64,000 bases of DNA from Pedococcus cremeus (GTDB lineage Bacteria; Actinomycetota; Actinomycetes; Actinomycetales; Dermatophilaceae): contig NZ_FOHB01000001.1 of the NCBI RefSeq assembly GCF_900111375.1, positions 1 through 64,000 of the forward strand, read 5' to 3'. Both the position numbers and the translations under genes were made by a program. Below the pieces are notes generated by a model, which made no database searches, was not told the DNA's origin, and saw only the letters and a program-made list of their open reading frames with translations. Positions 40,786-50,052 of this stretch are shown piece after piece (position 1 is the first letter of the stretch; each line of letters begins with the position of its first letter).

Positions 40786-43188
40786 CTAGGGCCGGGCGAG
40801 CCGCAGTCGCGGTCCCGTGGCGAGCGCGAGCGCTGCACAGTCGTCGACGTCGAGCATCCGGCCCTCCTCGACGGCCTCCGCGAACGCGACCGGGCCCAGC
40901 AGCGACCGCGCCTGCTGCTCGACCTTGGCGCGCAGCGCCATGTCGGGTTTGTAGTAGCCGTAGACCGAGGCGCCGACCCGGTCGCGCAGGGCCTGTCCGG
41001 CACCGAGCAGGACGGCCACCCGTCTGGCGCTGCCGTGGCCGCCGCCCTCGCTGCCCTCGAGGACGGCCAGCGCCTCGAGGAAGTAGGCGAGGTTGGCGAG
41101 ATCCCTGGTCTCGGTCGAGAGCCGGATGCCCTCCTCGAGGTGCTGCCGGGCCTGTTCCGGTTCGTCCAGGGCCGTGGCGGCCTGGGAGGCGGTGAACAAC
41201 CCGATGTAGGTCACCAGGCGGTCGCCGCGGGCACGCGCCGCGTCGATGCCGCACTCGACCAGGCCCGCAGCCTCGTCGGCGTGCCCCTGCAGCAGCCGCA
41301 CCGTGCCCAGCCAGATGTGCACCAGGCTCCAGAGCCAGTCGTCGTCGTCGAGCCCGAGACCACTCAGCTCCGCCGCTCTGGTGAGCAGACGCTCGGCATC
41401 CTCGAGCTCTCCGCGCGCGATCGCGACGAGGGCCTCCCCTGCGGTGCCATACGCCTGCGCGTGCAGGTCACCCAGGCGATCACCGATCTGCCGCGCCTCG
41501 CGCCATCCCGGGCCACTGGTCTCCAGGTCGCCCTGGGCGAACGCCATGGACGCCCGCGTCAGGAGCACGTCGACCCGCGCCGGCTCCGGCAGCTCGCACG
41601 CGAGCGCGCGTGCGGCGTGCCGTCGGCCGGTGATGAGGCTCCCCCGCAACCACCAGTAGAGCCACAGCGCGAAGCAGAGCCGTGCCGCCAGCTCCGGTTC
41701 GTCGAGCTCGATGGCACGGTGCAGCGCCGCGTCGAAGTTGCCGTCGTCCAGGGCGGTCGCCGCGAGGACGTCCACCGCTTCCGCTCGCCGGTATGCCGGG
41801 AGGTCGGCCTGCGCCCTCGCAAGGAAGTGGCGCACATGGCGAAGTGCGGTGGTGCGGAACTCTTCTGCGTCCAACCGGCTGAGGGCGTACTGGCGCACCG
41901 GGTCGAGCAGCCGGTAGCGGGGCGTGCCGTCCGGCAGCGGCCGGTAGAGGACGAGCGAGTGCTCCACGAGGCGCTCCAGCCGGTCGAGCACTCCCTCGTC
42001 AGCGACCGCCTTAGCCGAGTCGAGGCCGAAGCCGTCGACGAAGGTGCCGAGCTGCCGCAGCAGGAGCTGGGCGTCCGGGTCGAGGAGGTCGTAGCTCCAG
42101 TCGAGGGTGGCGGTCATCGTCCGCTGGCGTCGCGGGAGGTCGGCCGCCCCCTCCCTGCCGAGCACCACCTCCAGCCGACGCAGGAGATCGGCCGGCTCGA
42201 GGGCCCGCACCTGTGCAGCGGCCAGCTCCAACGCGAGTGGTATGCCGGCGAGCTGGGTGCAGAGCGCGGCCACGGCTTCCGCGTTGGCCGGCGTCAGGGC
42301 GAACTCGGGGCGCACCCCCTGCGCGCGGGCGACGAAGAGCGAGGCTGCGGGTGAGGCTGCCACGGCTTCGACGGACGGCGACGGGTCCGTGGACGGCTCG
42401 GAGGTCGGGAGGGCGAGCGGGCGCACGGGCTGCTCGTGCTCACCGCGGACCCGCAGCGGCGCCCGGGACGTGCCCAACACGACGAGGCGCGGGCACGCCT
42501 CGAGGAGCCGCGCCAGTGCTGTGCCGGCGGGAAGCAGTTGCTCGAGGTTGTCGAGCACGAGCAGGAGCTGACGGTCCTTCAGCGCCTGGAGCACCACCTC
42601 GTCGGCGTCCAGCCCCTCGAAGCCGGCGAGCCCGACGGCCCGGCCGATCGTGGGGATCACCAGGTCCGGGTCGGAGACCGCGGCCAGCGGCACCCACGCC
42701 ACCCCGTCGCGGAAGCACTCGGCGACCGCAGCAGCTGCGGCCAGCGAGAGGCGGGTCTTGCCCACGCCGCCCAGTCCGGTGAGCGTCACCAGCCGAGCCG
42801 TTCCCGAGGTGAGCAGGCGAGTCAGCCCACGGACCTGCTCCTCTCGACCGACCAGCGCAGTGAGGGGCGTGGGGAGCGGCTGTGGCTGCCGCGTGTCCGA
42901 GCGGCTGCGGTCCGTTCGCGTGGGTGCGGCAGCGTCTGATGGGGAGGTGCGACTCACGGCCCGGGGCGGCACGGCGGCGAAGAGGGCGGCTCGTGCGGAG
43001 TCGTCGAGATCGAGGGCGTCGGCGAGCGAGCGGATGGTGTGGGGGTAGGGGCGGGTGCGAACGCCCCGCTCCAGCGCGCTGATGGCGTGCGAGGTCAGCC
43101 CGGCTCGCTCGGCCAGCTCCTCCTGCGTCAATCCCGCGCGTTCGCGCAGGGTGCGCAGCAACGCGCCGAAACCCCCTGCTGACGACAT
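40786..43188 (-). CDS. XRE-HTH / NB-ARC STAND regulator
   Basis: 800 residues. An N-terminal XRE HTH (FGALLRTLRERAGLTQEELA to TSHAISALERG, about 7-50) is followed by a Ser/Thr-rich linker and an NB-ARC-type ATPase with VTLTGLGGVGKTRLSLAAAA (P-loop, about 135-154), LLLVLDNLEQLLPAG (Walker B) and LVVLGTSRAPLRVRGE (sensor). The C-terminal 400 residues are helical, TPR-like repeats. No C-terminal HTH is present. This is the AfsR/BTAD-like or 'putative ATPase' regulator class common in actinobacteria. The ligand and target operon are unknown. Stands alone. Confidence 0.88.
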   Translation of the reverse strand: MSSAGGFGALLRTLRERAGLTQEELAERAGLTSHAISALERGVRTRPYPHTIRSLADALDLDDSARAALFAAVPPRAVSRTSPSDAAAPTRTDRSRSDTRQPQPLPTPLTALVGREEQVRGLTRLLTSGTARLVTLTGLGGVGKTRLSLAAAAAVAECFRDGVAWVPLAAVSDPDLVIPTIGRAVGLAGFEGLDADEVVLQALKDRQLLLVLDNLEQLLPAGTALARLLEACPRLVVLGTSRAPLRVRGEHEQPVRPLALPTSEPSTDPSPSVEAVAASPAASLFVARAQGVRPEFALTPANAEAVAALCTQLAGIPLALELAAAQVRALEPADLLRRLEVVLGREGAADLPRRQRTMTATLDWSYDLLDPDAQLLLRQLGTFVDGFGLDSAKAVADEGVLDRLERLVEHSLVLYRPLPDGTPRYRLLDPVRQYALSRLDAEEFRTTALRHVRHFLARAQADLPAYRRAEAVDVLAATALDDGNFDAALHRAIELDEPELAARLCFALWLYWWLRGSLITGRRHAARALACELPEPARVDVLLTRASMAFAQGDLETSGPGWREARQIGDRLGDLHAQAYGTAGEALVAIARGELEDAERLLTRAAELSGLGLDDDDWLWSLVHIWLGTVRLLQGHADEAAGLVECGIDAARARGDRLVTYIGLFTASQAATALDEPEQARQHLEEGIRLSTETRDLANLAYFLEALAVLEGSEGGGHGSARRVAVLLGAGQALRDRVGASVYGYYKPDMALRAKVEQQARSLLGPVAFAEAVEEGRMLDVDDCAALALATGPRLRLARP

Positions 43189-43409
43189 GGCCAGAGTGTA
43201 GGTAGCCGTCGCCGTTCTCGGGCTCGTTTCCCCGGCGCTGCTCGGATCGTCCGAAGGAACAGGGTTTCAGCCGTTGGCCCCAATCGCTCACGGTGCCGGG
43301 TACGAAACGAGCCCCTCACGCCCTCCGGCGGAACCGTCGGACGAAGCCGGTGCCTCACGAAGGGCCAACGGTTCGAGCGCTGCCCGAGGACTGCGGCCGG
43401 GGCTTCCTC

Positions 43410-44537
43410 TCAAGTTCTCACACGGAATCGGTCGCGGAGACGCTCGAGGTAGCGCTCCGGAGTGCCGAGGTCCTTGCCGAGAGGTTCCGCTGCCTGGGGA
43501 TGGATGTGCCCGGTGGTCAGGTCGACATAGCCGAGCTCGGCCACCCCATCGGTGGGATCTGCACGCCACCCGTAAAGACGATCGAAGCTGCCCCTGCGCC
43601 AGCGGTACCCGACGTGGAAGGCCACCCAGGTGCGGGTCATCACGCCCAGGAGTCGGCCGCCGGGCAGGGCCATGGGCACCTTGGGTAGGGCATCCGCGCG
43701 AAGGTCCAGACTTCTCACGGTTGCATGCATCAGGACACCGCGCACGGCGGAGTCCATGTCGGGCTCCGTCACGGCGATGGTGCCAGCCACAGTGTCCTTG
43801 TAGCCAAGGTTTCGCCCGGACTCGTCGTTGACGTACAACCGGTGCCGCCCTGCCCGAGACCAGGGCTGGACATACAGATAGACGTTTGCTCGCTGGTACA
43901 GCGGATGGGCCTTCTGCGACACCGGCTTTGGCACCGACTCCTTGGAAGGGTCCGCGCCGGCGCCAGGAAAGGCGAGCGTGAGATGCCGGACGGCCGCTTC
44001 CGCCAGCGTGACTCCGATGTCTCGGGAGGTCGATGTCACGACCTCCTCGACGCGGGATACGCCAACCAGGAGAACACCGCCGAAGCGCTCCGACGCGCGG
44101 TGCTGGTGGCGTTCGTGAGTGAGGACCAGTGCTCCCGCAACCGGCAGGTCCAAGCCGGCGCTGACAAGCGACGTCCGCACCTCACCTATTCCGTCGGTCA
44201 GCTGACGCACGGCCTTGGACACGTCGCGCCCACCGACTCGAAGGACGCTATTTGCGCTGACATCCCCTGACCAGTTCTTTGCGTCAAGGACGAGCACGCC
44301 GCCCGGCCCGACCAGCAGGTGGTCGAGGTTGCCTCCGTGAGGCAGAGCCCGGTCGTGGAGGACGTGCCACCCAGTCACCGTCAGTGGCGCCACCGCGTGC
44401 GCGACCGCCAGCTCCCCCTCAGATCCCAGCTCGAAGCTCTGCGCGCGTCGACGCGCATACGCCGCCTTTCGCTCAAGCATTGCTGCGGCCTCGGCCGCAT
44501 GCTCCGCCTCGCGGCGGGCCCCCTTCCCGGCACTCAT
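43410..44537 (-). CDS. NERD (nuclease-related) domain protein
   Basis: 375 residues. A basic, charged N-terminal helix (AEHAAEAAAMLERKAAYARR) precedes the NERD domain (about 40-150): GSEGELAVAHAVAPLT, WHVLHDRALPHGGNLDHLLV, GPGGVLVLDAKNWSGDVS. The D...DxK arrangement (LDHLLVGPGGVLVLDAK) is the PD-(D/E)XK-like active site. The C-terminal 200 residues (YQRANVYLYVQPWSRAGRHR, VAFHVGYRWRRGSFDRLYGW) are of unknown fold. NERD proteins are linked to DNA processing and defence, but this one lies 5 kb outside the defence island in GTATGCCG-rich flanking DNA. Confidence 0.82.
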   Translation of the reverse strand: MSAGKGARREAEHAAEAAAMLERKAAYARRRAQSFELGSEGELAVAHAVAPLTVTGWHVLHDRALPHGGNLDHLLVGPGGVLVLDAKNWSGDVSANSVLRVGGRDVSKAVRQLTDGIGEVRTSLVSAGLDLPVAGALVLTHERHQHRASERFGGVLLVGVSRVEEVVTSTSRDIGVTLAEAAVRHLTLAFPGAGADPSKESVPKPVSQKAHPLYQRANVYLYVQPWSRAGRHRLYVNDESGRNLGYKDTVAGTIAVTEPDMDSAVRGVLMHATVRSLDLRADALPKVPMALPGGRLLGVMTRTWVAFHVGYRWRRGSFDRLYGWRADPTDGVAELGYVDLTTGHIHPQAAEPLGKDLGTPERYLERLRDRFRVRT

Positions 44538-44673
44538 GCGCCGAACCTACCCATTGCAGCCGGATCGCCAGTGTGTTTTGGGACGATTTGCCGTCAGCTA
44601 GAGCGTCGCTCTCAACAGCCGTGACCTCCGACGACCCGAGCTCGCGCAGGCACGTGATCGCGACACGCCACCC

Positions 44674-45471
44674 TCACGCTCGGGATGCGCCACGCCACTC
44701 CTCGACGAGTAGCGCGTAGCCGTAGCTGTCGAGCCACTCCCCCGACCGGTGCAGTGCGTCAGCCACCGCGTGCACCTCGCGTCGCATGCCCAGTCGCTCC
44801 ATGAGCCGCCACGACGCCTCGTTGTCGGCGAAGCAGGTGGCCGTCACGCGTCGAAGTCCCAGCTCGTCGAAGCAGATACACACCAGCTCGCGGACGGCCT
44901 CGGTCGCGTACCCGTTGCCCGCGAAGCTCGGGTCGAGGACCCAGCCCAGCTCGGCCTGCGTCGCCCGTGCTTGGTCCACGACCTCCTTCTGGGCCCACGC
45001 GTCGTCGACGCGCAGCATGAGGTCGCCGATCACCTCACCGTCCAGCTCGATCACGAGCGTCGTTGCCAGCCGCGCGGGGTCGGTGAACGTGGCCCGGTAG
45101 GACTCCTCGCTGGTCGGCACCTCGGTGATCCACCGGCATACGGACTCGAGGCGCCGGAAGCGCCACGTCACCTCGGCGTCCTCGGGACGTGCCGGTCGGA
45201 GCAGCAGCCGTTCAGTTCGTCTGGGCCACGTCAGGGCCGCAAGCGGGTCAGTCACCCCGCCCACGCTAGGCGGCAGCGCGCGCACGGCGAGGAGTGGCGC
45301 GCCCAGGTCGCGCAGCCCCGCGAGGACGCCGTGCAGCTGGGACTGGTCGGCGACCGGGCCGGTCAGCGTCGACGTGCCGTCGCTGCCGTGGGTGAGGGCC
45401 AGCCCGGCGAGGATGTTCGACCAGTGGCCGTCGAGGTGGCCACCCACCCGGAACTCGTATGCCGCGCTCAC
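44674..45471 (-). CDS. GNAT acetyltransferase with small N-terminal domain
   Basis: 265 residues. Residues 1-75 (YEFRVGGHLDGHWSNILAGL, TGPVADQSQLHGVLAGLRDL) form a separate small domain found as a stand-alone protein in related bacteria. Residues about 85-260 are a RimJ/RimL-type GNAT: TERLLLRPARPEDAEVTW, then ELGWVLDPSFAGNGYATEAV (acetyl-CoA loop) and RVTATCFADNEASWRLMERL. The substrate is probably a protein N-terminus or small amine. It is the last gene of a three-gene operon; its ATG overlaps the DUF2306 stop by four bases. Confidence 0.85.
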   Translation of the reverse strand: MSAAYEFRVGGHLDGHWSNILAGLALTHGSDGTSTLTGPVADQSQLHGVLAGLRDLGAPLLAVRALPPSVGGVTDPLAALTWPRRTERLLLRPARPEDAEVTWRFRRLESVCRWITEVPTSEESYRATFTDPARLATTLVIELDGEVIGDLMLRVDDAWAQKEVVDQARATQAELGWVLDPSFAGNGYATEAVRELVCICFDELGLRRVTATCFADNEASWRLMERLGMRREVHAVADALHRSGEWLDSYGYALLVEEWRGASRA

Positions 45472-46169
45472 GGCCGCTCCCCCACGGCGAAGGCGACCCG
45501 CTGGTGGCGGCCCGGGTCAGCGCCAGAACCGCCGCCCACGCCTGCGTCGGAAACGGGACGGCGCCGGATCACCCACTCGGCGACGGCGAGGTTGATGACC
45601 CACGCGGCTCCGCGCGACGCGTCGAGGGCCAGTGGGCTGTGCCCGAGCACCGCCCCGCCGATGCCCTCGGTGAACGCCTGGGTGCCGGCGGCGAGGGCGA
45701 TCGCGTAGGCCCGGGTCATCCAGGCCCGGTGGGTGGCCACGTCTCCACGGCGGATCGCCGTGACGCCCAGCCCCAGGCTGGCGATCATGGCCGGGCCGAA
45801 CACGACCCGCAGCACGAACAGCAGCGGCCCGGAGTCCTGCTGTGGCGGGAAGAAGAGCGTCAGCCAGAGGGCCGACAGCGCGACACCGAGCCCGGCAACA
45901 ACCAGGACCCGACCGGCGGCCCGGTGCCACCCTGGCCGCCGCCTCCGGAACCCGGGGGCGAACTGGAGCGCCCCGAGGAGCGCGTAGACGGCGGCCGAGA
46001 CGATGTGGACCACGACGGGCAGCGGGGAGGCGGCGAACCGGGCGTCGGCCGGGATCAGCTGCGGGCCCCCGGCGAGCTCGACCAGCCGGGCGGTGCCGGC
46101 CAGGAGCGGGATGGCGCTCACCGCCACCAGGGCGGCCGGGGCGCGCCAACCCCGCTGCCGGGTGGTCAT
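45468..46169 (-). CDS. DUF2306 family membrane protein
   Basis: 233 residues from the ATG at 46169, which overlaps the stop of the DUF4386 gene. Membrane segments: ALVAVSAIPLLAGTARLVEL, VHIVSAAVYALLGALQFAPG, AGRVLVVAGLGVALSALWLT, FVLRVVFGPAMIASLGLGVT, and IALAAGTQAFTEGIGGAVLG. The paired His in VHIVSAAVY and RPGWHRAAGR, and HRAWMTRAYA, are DUF2306 hallmarks and suggest haem or quinone binding in a cytochrome-b-like fold, which is not proven. Middle gene of the operon. Confidence 0.82.
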   Translation of the reverse strand: MTTRQRGWRAPAALVAVSAIPLLAGTARLVELAGGPQLIPADARFAASPLPVVVHIVSAAVYALLGALQFAPGFRRRRPGWHRAAGRVLVVAGLGVALSALWLTLFFPPQQDSGPLLFVLRVVFGPAMIASLGLGVTAIRRGDVATHRAWMTRAYAIALAAGTQAFTEGIGGAVLGHSPLALDASRGAAWVINLAVAEWVIRRRPVSDAGVGGGSGADPGRHQRVAFAVGERP

Positions 46170-46858
46170 CGGACCGAGAGCTGCGCGGTGGGCGCAGCAG
46201 CGGTGGTGGTGGGGACGGCACCGGTCGCCTCGCGACGCTGGTCGCGCCACAGCGAGACCCCGAGCCCGATCAGGGCGATGCCAGTGGGCACGGCCATCGG
46301 CCGGTTGAACGACGCGGGCAGCACGGCCAACGCCAGCGTCGAGGCGTTGCCGACGGCGAGGAGCACGGCGGCCCAGCGAGCGAGCACGCGCGCCCGGAAG
46401 GTTGTGATGCCGACAAGCAGTCCGCCGAGCACGTAGCAGATGCCGGTGGCCGCGAACACGACCGACAGCGCGCCGATGTCCCCGACCGGCTTGCCGCCGA
46501 AAGCCGCGGCGACGACGTCGCTCGTCCAGCCCGGCGCCACCTGCGCGGCACTGGGGAGGGCGAACGCGGCGAGGAACGTGGTGGCGAACATGAGGAGGTA
46601 GCCGGCGCTGAGGACGAGCCAGCCGGCGAGGCCGACCAGGCCAACCCGGGCGCGCTGGCGCAGGTAGAGGCCGGTGAGGCCGGCCAGCGCCAGCGCCGAC
46701 ATGAGCGTCTTGGCACTGTTGCGCACCACCCAGTCGGTGGTGCTGACCGAGTCGAGGTCCATGGCGGGGTGGTTGATCTGAACGGCGATGAAGATGGCGC
46801 CGGCGAGGGCGGTGGCGATGCCGGCCGCCTGGCCGAGGCGCGTGGTGGTGACGGTCAT
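46166..46858 (-). CDS. DUF4386 family membrane protein
   Basis: 230 residues with about six membrane segments: AGIATALAGAIFIAVQINHP, KTLMSALALAGLTGLYLRQR, LAGWLVLSAGYLLMFATTFL, DIGALSVVFAATGICYVLGG, and WAAVLLAVGNASTLALAVLP. It has the DUF4386 layout, of unknown function. It is the first gene of the DUF4386-DUF2306-GNAT operon. The spacer of 132 bases upstream holds a multi-half-site palindrome that may be the operator. Confidence 0.75.
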   Translation of the reverse strand: MTVTTTRLGQAAGIATALAGAIFIAVQINHPAMDLDSVSTTDWVVRNSAKTLMSALALAGLTGLYLRQRARVGLVGLAGWLVLSAGYLLMFATTFLAAFALPSAAQVAPGWTSDVVAAAFGGKPVGDIGALSVVFAATGICYVLGGLLVGITTFRARVLARWAAVLLAVGNASTLALAVLPASFNRPMAVPTGIALIGLGVSLWRDQRREATGAVPTTTAAAPTAQLSVR

Positions 46859-46936
46859 GGCTGGGTTCCTTTGCTGGCGTCCGTCGCGGCGGGGTGCCTT
46901 CGACAGCTCGAACCTAGGAACCGGCGGGGTGAGGCC

Positions 46937-46975
46937 GAATCACCATCCGATGTGATCGACGTGGTGATTCACCAC
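46937..46975. promoter_or_regulatory. Multi-half-site palindromic operator candidate
   Basis: GAATCACCA (46937-46945) and TGGTGATTC (46962-46970) form a perfect 9-bp inverted repeat with a 16-base spacer. The right arm also belongs to a second palindrome, GTGGTGA-T-TCACCAC (46961-46975). Three TCACCA/TGGTGA half-sites thus lie in 39 bases, between the MalT-like stop and the DUF4386 start. Confidence 0.5.
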
Positions 46976-46990
46976 GACGGGATGGGTGGG

Positions 46991-49423
46991 TCAGAGCAGC
47001 CCGAGGTCGCTCGCCCGCTGCACGGCCGCCCGTCGGGTGTTGACGCCGAGCTTGGTGAAGATGTGCTTGGTGTGGGTCCGCAGCGTGTTGACCGAGACGT
47101 ACAGCTGATCCGCGATCTCCGGCCCGCTCAACGCCGTGGCCAGCAGGCGCAGCACCTCGAGCTCCCGGTCGCTGAGCTCCTCGGCTGCGCCGGGTGCGTT
47201 GTCTCCCAACGCCTTTCCGTATGCCGCGTGGCCGGGCCTGCGGGCCGGCGCACCGCGTGCGGCGGCCGCCTCGGCCTGCTCCAGCAGCCGCAGGGTGTCC
47301 TGGTCGTAGCGCTCGAGGTACGACGGCTCGGCGACCCGCTCCACACGCTGCTCGGCAGCCCAGTCACGTGCGTCGTCGAGCCGTCCCTGCCGGATCCGGA
47401 CGCGGGCCCGCAGCGCAGGAATCGGGCGGACCTCGGGGAAGAAGCCAGGCACGTGGAGGGCCTCCGCCTGGTCGAGCAGGTCGACCGCGCCGTCGAGGTC
47501 ACCGCGCGCCTCGTGGAGCCGGGCTGCCGCGACGTACCACCGGTGCCGGTTCTCCAGCAGTGACGCGGACTCCCCCAGCGCCTCGGCTGCCGCCAGGTGC
47601 TCCTGCGCCGCGTCGAGCTCGCCGAGGTCGACGAGCACGTCGGCCAGCCCGACGTGCAGGTCGCCGTGTGTAGCGAGCGCGGCGCCCGGGTGCCGGTCGG
47701 CCTTGGCCAGGGCTCGCTCGAAGAGCCTTTGGGCCTCCTCCGGGCGCCCGCGGGCCACCCACATGTCGCCGAGAGGGACGGTGCTGCCGAGCTCGTCGGC
47801 GACATCGCCGGCGGCCGCCATGCTGCGCACGGCCTCGCTGAAGGTCGCGACCGCCTCGTCGAGGTCGCCCCGCGCCCAGGCTGCCAGCCCGAGGAAGCCG
47901 GAGGCGCCGGCGCGGGCCATGTGGTCCTCCGGCCCGATCGCGGCGAGCGCGCGGCGGGCGTGCTCGGTGGTCGCGGCGGTGTCGCTGCGGGCCTGGGCTG
48001 CCGAGGCGCGGAAGATCGCGATCGTCGCGGGCAGCGTGCGCAGCTCCTCCCGCGTCGCGACGGACGCGCCAGGGGACGCCGATGGAGGCGATGCCGCCAG
48101 AGCGCGTTCGGCGTCGTCGAGCCAGGCGGTCAGCCCGTCGAGGTCACCCTCGACCAGCCTCGACCAGCCGCGGTAGGTGGCCAGCAGCGCCCGCTGACGG
48201 ACCACCTCGTCCGAGAGCGCGGTAAGCCAATCCCGCAGCAGACGGTCCTGACGCTCGCGACGCAGGTCGGGCAGGGCCGCCTCGACGAGGTCGGCGGCAC
48301 GTTCGGGGTCGTCACCCGCCAGCGCATGGGCGACGGCGTCCTCTTCAAGTCCGTGCGCGGCATACCAGTCGCTTGCCCGGCGGTGCAGCGTCGGACGGTG
48401 ATCCGGCCGCTCAGCAGTCTCACGGGCTCGGAGGGCGTCGGCGAAGAGGTGGTGGTAGCGGTACCACCGGCGCTGGCTGTCGAGAGGGACGACGAAGAGG
48501 TTGTCGCGCTCGAGCGCCTCGAGCATGGAGGTGCCGTTGGTGCCGCCGGTGACGGCGTCGCAGAGCGGTCCGGTGAGCCGGTGGAGCACGGCGGTGTCGA
48601 GGAGGAAGGCGCGCACGTCGTCGGGCTGGCGGCGCAGCACCTCCTCGACGAGGTAGTCGAGGACGAAGCGGTGGCTGCCGGTGAAGTCCTTGACGAAGGG
48701 GGTGGCGTCGTCGACGCCGCGCAGTGCGAGGCCGGCGAGCTGGAGCCCGGCGACCCAGCCCTCGGTGCGGGCCTCGAGGGCGGCGACCTGCTCGTCGGTC
48801 AGCGGCAGGCCCATGACGTCGGTGAGGAAGGCGCCGGCCTCCGCGGGGGTGAAGCGCAGCTCCGCGGCTCGGAGCTCGACGAGCTCGCCCCGGGCGCGCA
48901 GCCGCGGCAGTGGGAGCGGCGGGTCGGCGCGGGTCGCGACGGCGAGGGTGACCTGGGACGGCAGGTGGTCGAGCAGGAAGGTGACGGCCTGGTGGATCTC
49001 GGGAGCCTCGATGACGTGGTAGTCGTCGAGGGCGATGACCGTCGGTCCTGGCAGCTCGTCAAGCTGGTTGACGAGGCTGGTCAGCACCGCCTCGACGGGC
49101 ACGGCGGCCACCGTCTCGAGCAGTTCGTCCGCCTCGGGGGTGGCGGCTCCGGCTGCTTCGAGGGCGGCAATGAGGTGGGCGACGAACCGACGAGGGTCAT
49201 TGTCGCCGGCGTCGAGGGACAGCCACGCCACACGGGTCTCGTTGTCGGTGGATCGCTCGGTGACCCACTGGCTGAGCAGGGTGGTCTTGCCGAAGCCGGG
49301 CGGCGCGGAGACGAGCACGAGCCGCGCGTGCTCCGCGGCGTTGAGACGCTCGGTGAGCTGGGCGCGGCGCACGATGCCGCGCCGAGGGATAGGGACGTGG
49401 ATCTTCGTCCCCGGTACGGTCAC
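46991..49423 (-). CDS. MalT-like LuxR-family ATPase regulator
   Basis: 810 residues from GTG at 49423, which has GCGGAG just upstream; the frame is open to 49573 but that part is a DUF429 remnant. The N-terminal ATPase has [19 protein letters not shown] (P-loop, about 28-46) and [16 protein letters not shown] (Walker B). A winged-helix and TPR-like middle follow, and the C-terminal LuxR HTH is [20 protein letters not shown] then [20 protein letters not shown]. MalT-type proteins bind an inducer and ATP, oligomerise and activate promoters. The membrane-protein operon immediately downstream is a plausible target through the palindrome at 46937-46975. Confidence 0.9.
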   Translation of the reverse strand: MTVPGTKIHVPIPRRGIVRRAQLTERLNAAEHARLVLVSAPPGFGKTTLLSQWVTERSTDNETRVAWLSLDAGDNDPRRFVAHLIAALEAAGAATPEADELLETVAAVPVEAVLTSLVNQLDELPGPTVIALDDYHVIEAPEIHQAVTFLLDHLPSQVTLAVATRADPPLPLPRLRARGELVELRAAELRFTPAEAGAFLTDVMGLPLTDEQVAALEARTEGWVAGLQLAGLALRGVDDATPFVKDFTGSHRFVLDYLVEEVLRRQPDDVRAFLLDTAVLHRLTGPLCDAVTGGTNGTSMLEALERDNLFVVPLDSQRRWYRYHHLFADALRARETAERPDHRPTLHRRASDWYAAHGLEEDAVAHALAGDDPERAADLVEAALPDLRRERQDRLLRDWLTALSDEVVRQRALLATYRGWSRLVEGDLDGLTAWLDDAERALAASPPSASPGASVATREELRTLPATIAIFRASAAQARSDTAATTEHARRALAAIGPEDHMARAGASGFLGLAAWARGDLDEAVATFSEAVRSMAAAGDVADELGSTVPLGDMWVARGRPEEAQRLFERALAKADRHPGAALATHGDLHVGLADVLVDLGELDAAQEHLAAAEALGESASLLENRHRWYVAAARLHEARGDLDGAVDLLDQAEALHVPGFFPEVRPIPALRARVRIRQGRLDDARDWAAEQRVERVAEPSYLERYDQDTLRLLEQAEAAAARGAPARRPGHAAYGKALGDNAPGAAEELSDRELEVLRLLATALSGPEIADQLYVSVNTLRTHTKHIFTKLGVNTRRAAVQRASDLGLL

Positions 49424-49573
49424 TCCGCGAGCATAGGTCTGCGGCGACGCCGCGCACCGGGATGTCGCCGACGCCACGAGCCGACCGGCCGCATCGACGA
49501 CCGCCACACCTGTGCGGGCTCGCTGACCCCACGCCAAGTTGATGCCGGCATATGCGCCATCGGTTCGAGTCAC
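49424..49573 (-). pseudogene. Truncated DUF429 5' end fused in frame to the MalT-like gene
   Basis: From GTG at 49573 the frame reads [20 protein letters not shown], closely matching the start of the intact DUF429 protein at 28646 ([20 protein letters not shown]). Similarity ends after about 36 codons (LVASATS), and the frame then runs into the MalT-like gene. The DNA of the two copies is also alike over this stretch. It is a gene remnant beside the defence-island edge; whether any fusion protein is made is unknown. Confidence 0.65.
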
Positions 49574-49617
49574 TATTGCGTGGTCCTCTGAATGGGCCGT
49601 CGAGCGGTTCCGTACTG

Positions 49618-50052
49618 CTACTTCAACCCAAGAAAGTCCGGCAGGACTTCTGACGCTATGCCGGCGCTCCTAGCCGTCCTCATTACGCGCCGATAGACGT
49701 CCTTGTAATCATCGGGTGAGCCGGCGAACTTCTCGGCTGCCTCCACTTCGCCCCTACCGCCGTGCGTTCGGCTCCCGTCGAGGTTGGCCATCTTCGCGAG
49801 GATGCTCGAGGGAGGCCGTTTGAAGAGTCGTGCGAGCAGTTGCACGGGCTCTTCAGCGAGATGCGCAGTTGAGCCACCGTACCGGCGATGGTTGACCACT
49901 CGACTTGCGTACATGCACAGGAGGATCTCGACTGGCGTGAAGGCGACCTGCCGCTTGCCAGGCGGCACAACGCTGCGGTCCAGTATGGCTTGCCACTGCT
50001 GCCGCAGTTCGGAGAGAGAGGGCCTGAAGATTGCGTCCATGCTGTGGGCCAT
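49618..50052 (-). CDS. Small HNH-associated N-terminal-like protein of the defence operon
   Basis: 144 residues from the ATG at 50052, in a TGATG overlap with the nuclease stop. The longer open frame back to 50133 is not needed. The text [20 protein letters not shown] then [20 protein letters not shown] and LDGSRTHGG resembles the N-terminal region of some HNH restriction-type endonucleases, which have a short helical segment with an [23 protein letters not shown] pattern. The expected HNH catalytic part is absent, so this is either a truncated gene or an accessory helical protein. It is the last gene of the island operon. Confidence 0.65.
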   Translation of the reverse strand: MAHSMDAIFRPSLSELRQQWQAILDRSVVPPGKRQVAFTPVEILLCMYASRVVNHRRYGGSTAHLAEEPVQLLARLFKRPPSSILAKMANLDGSRTHGGRGEVEAAEKFAGSPDDYKDVYRRVMRTARSAGIASEVLPDFLGLK

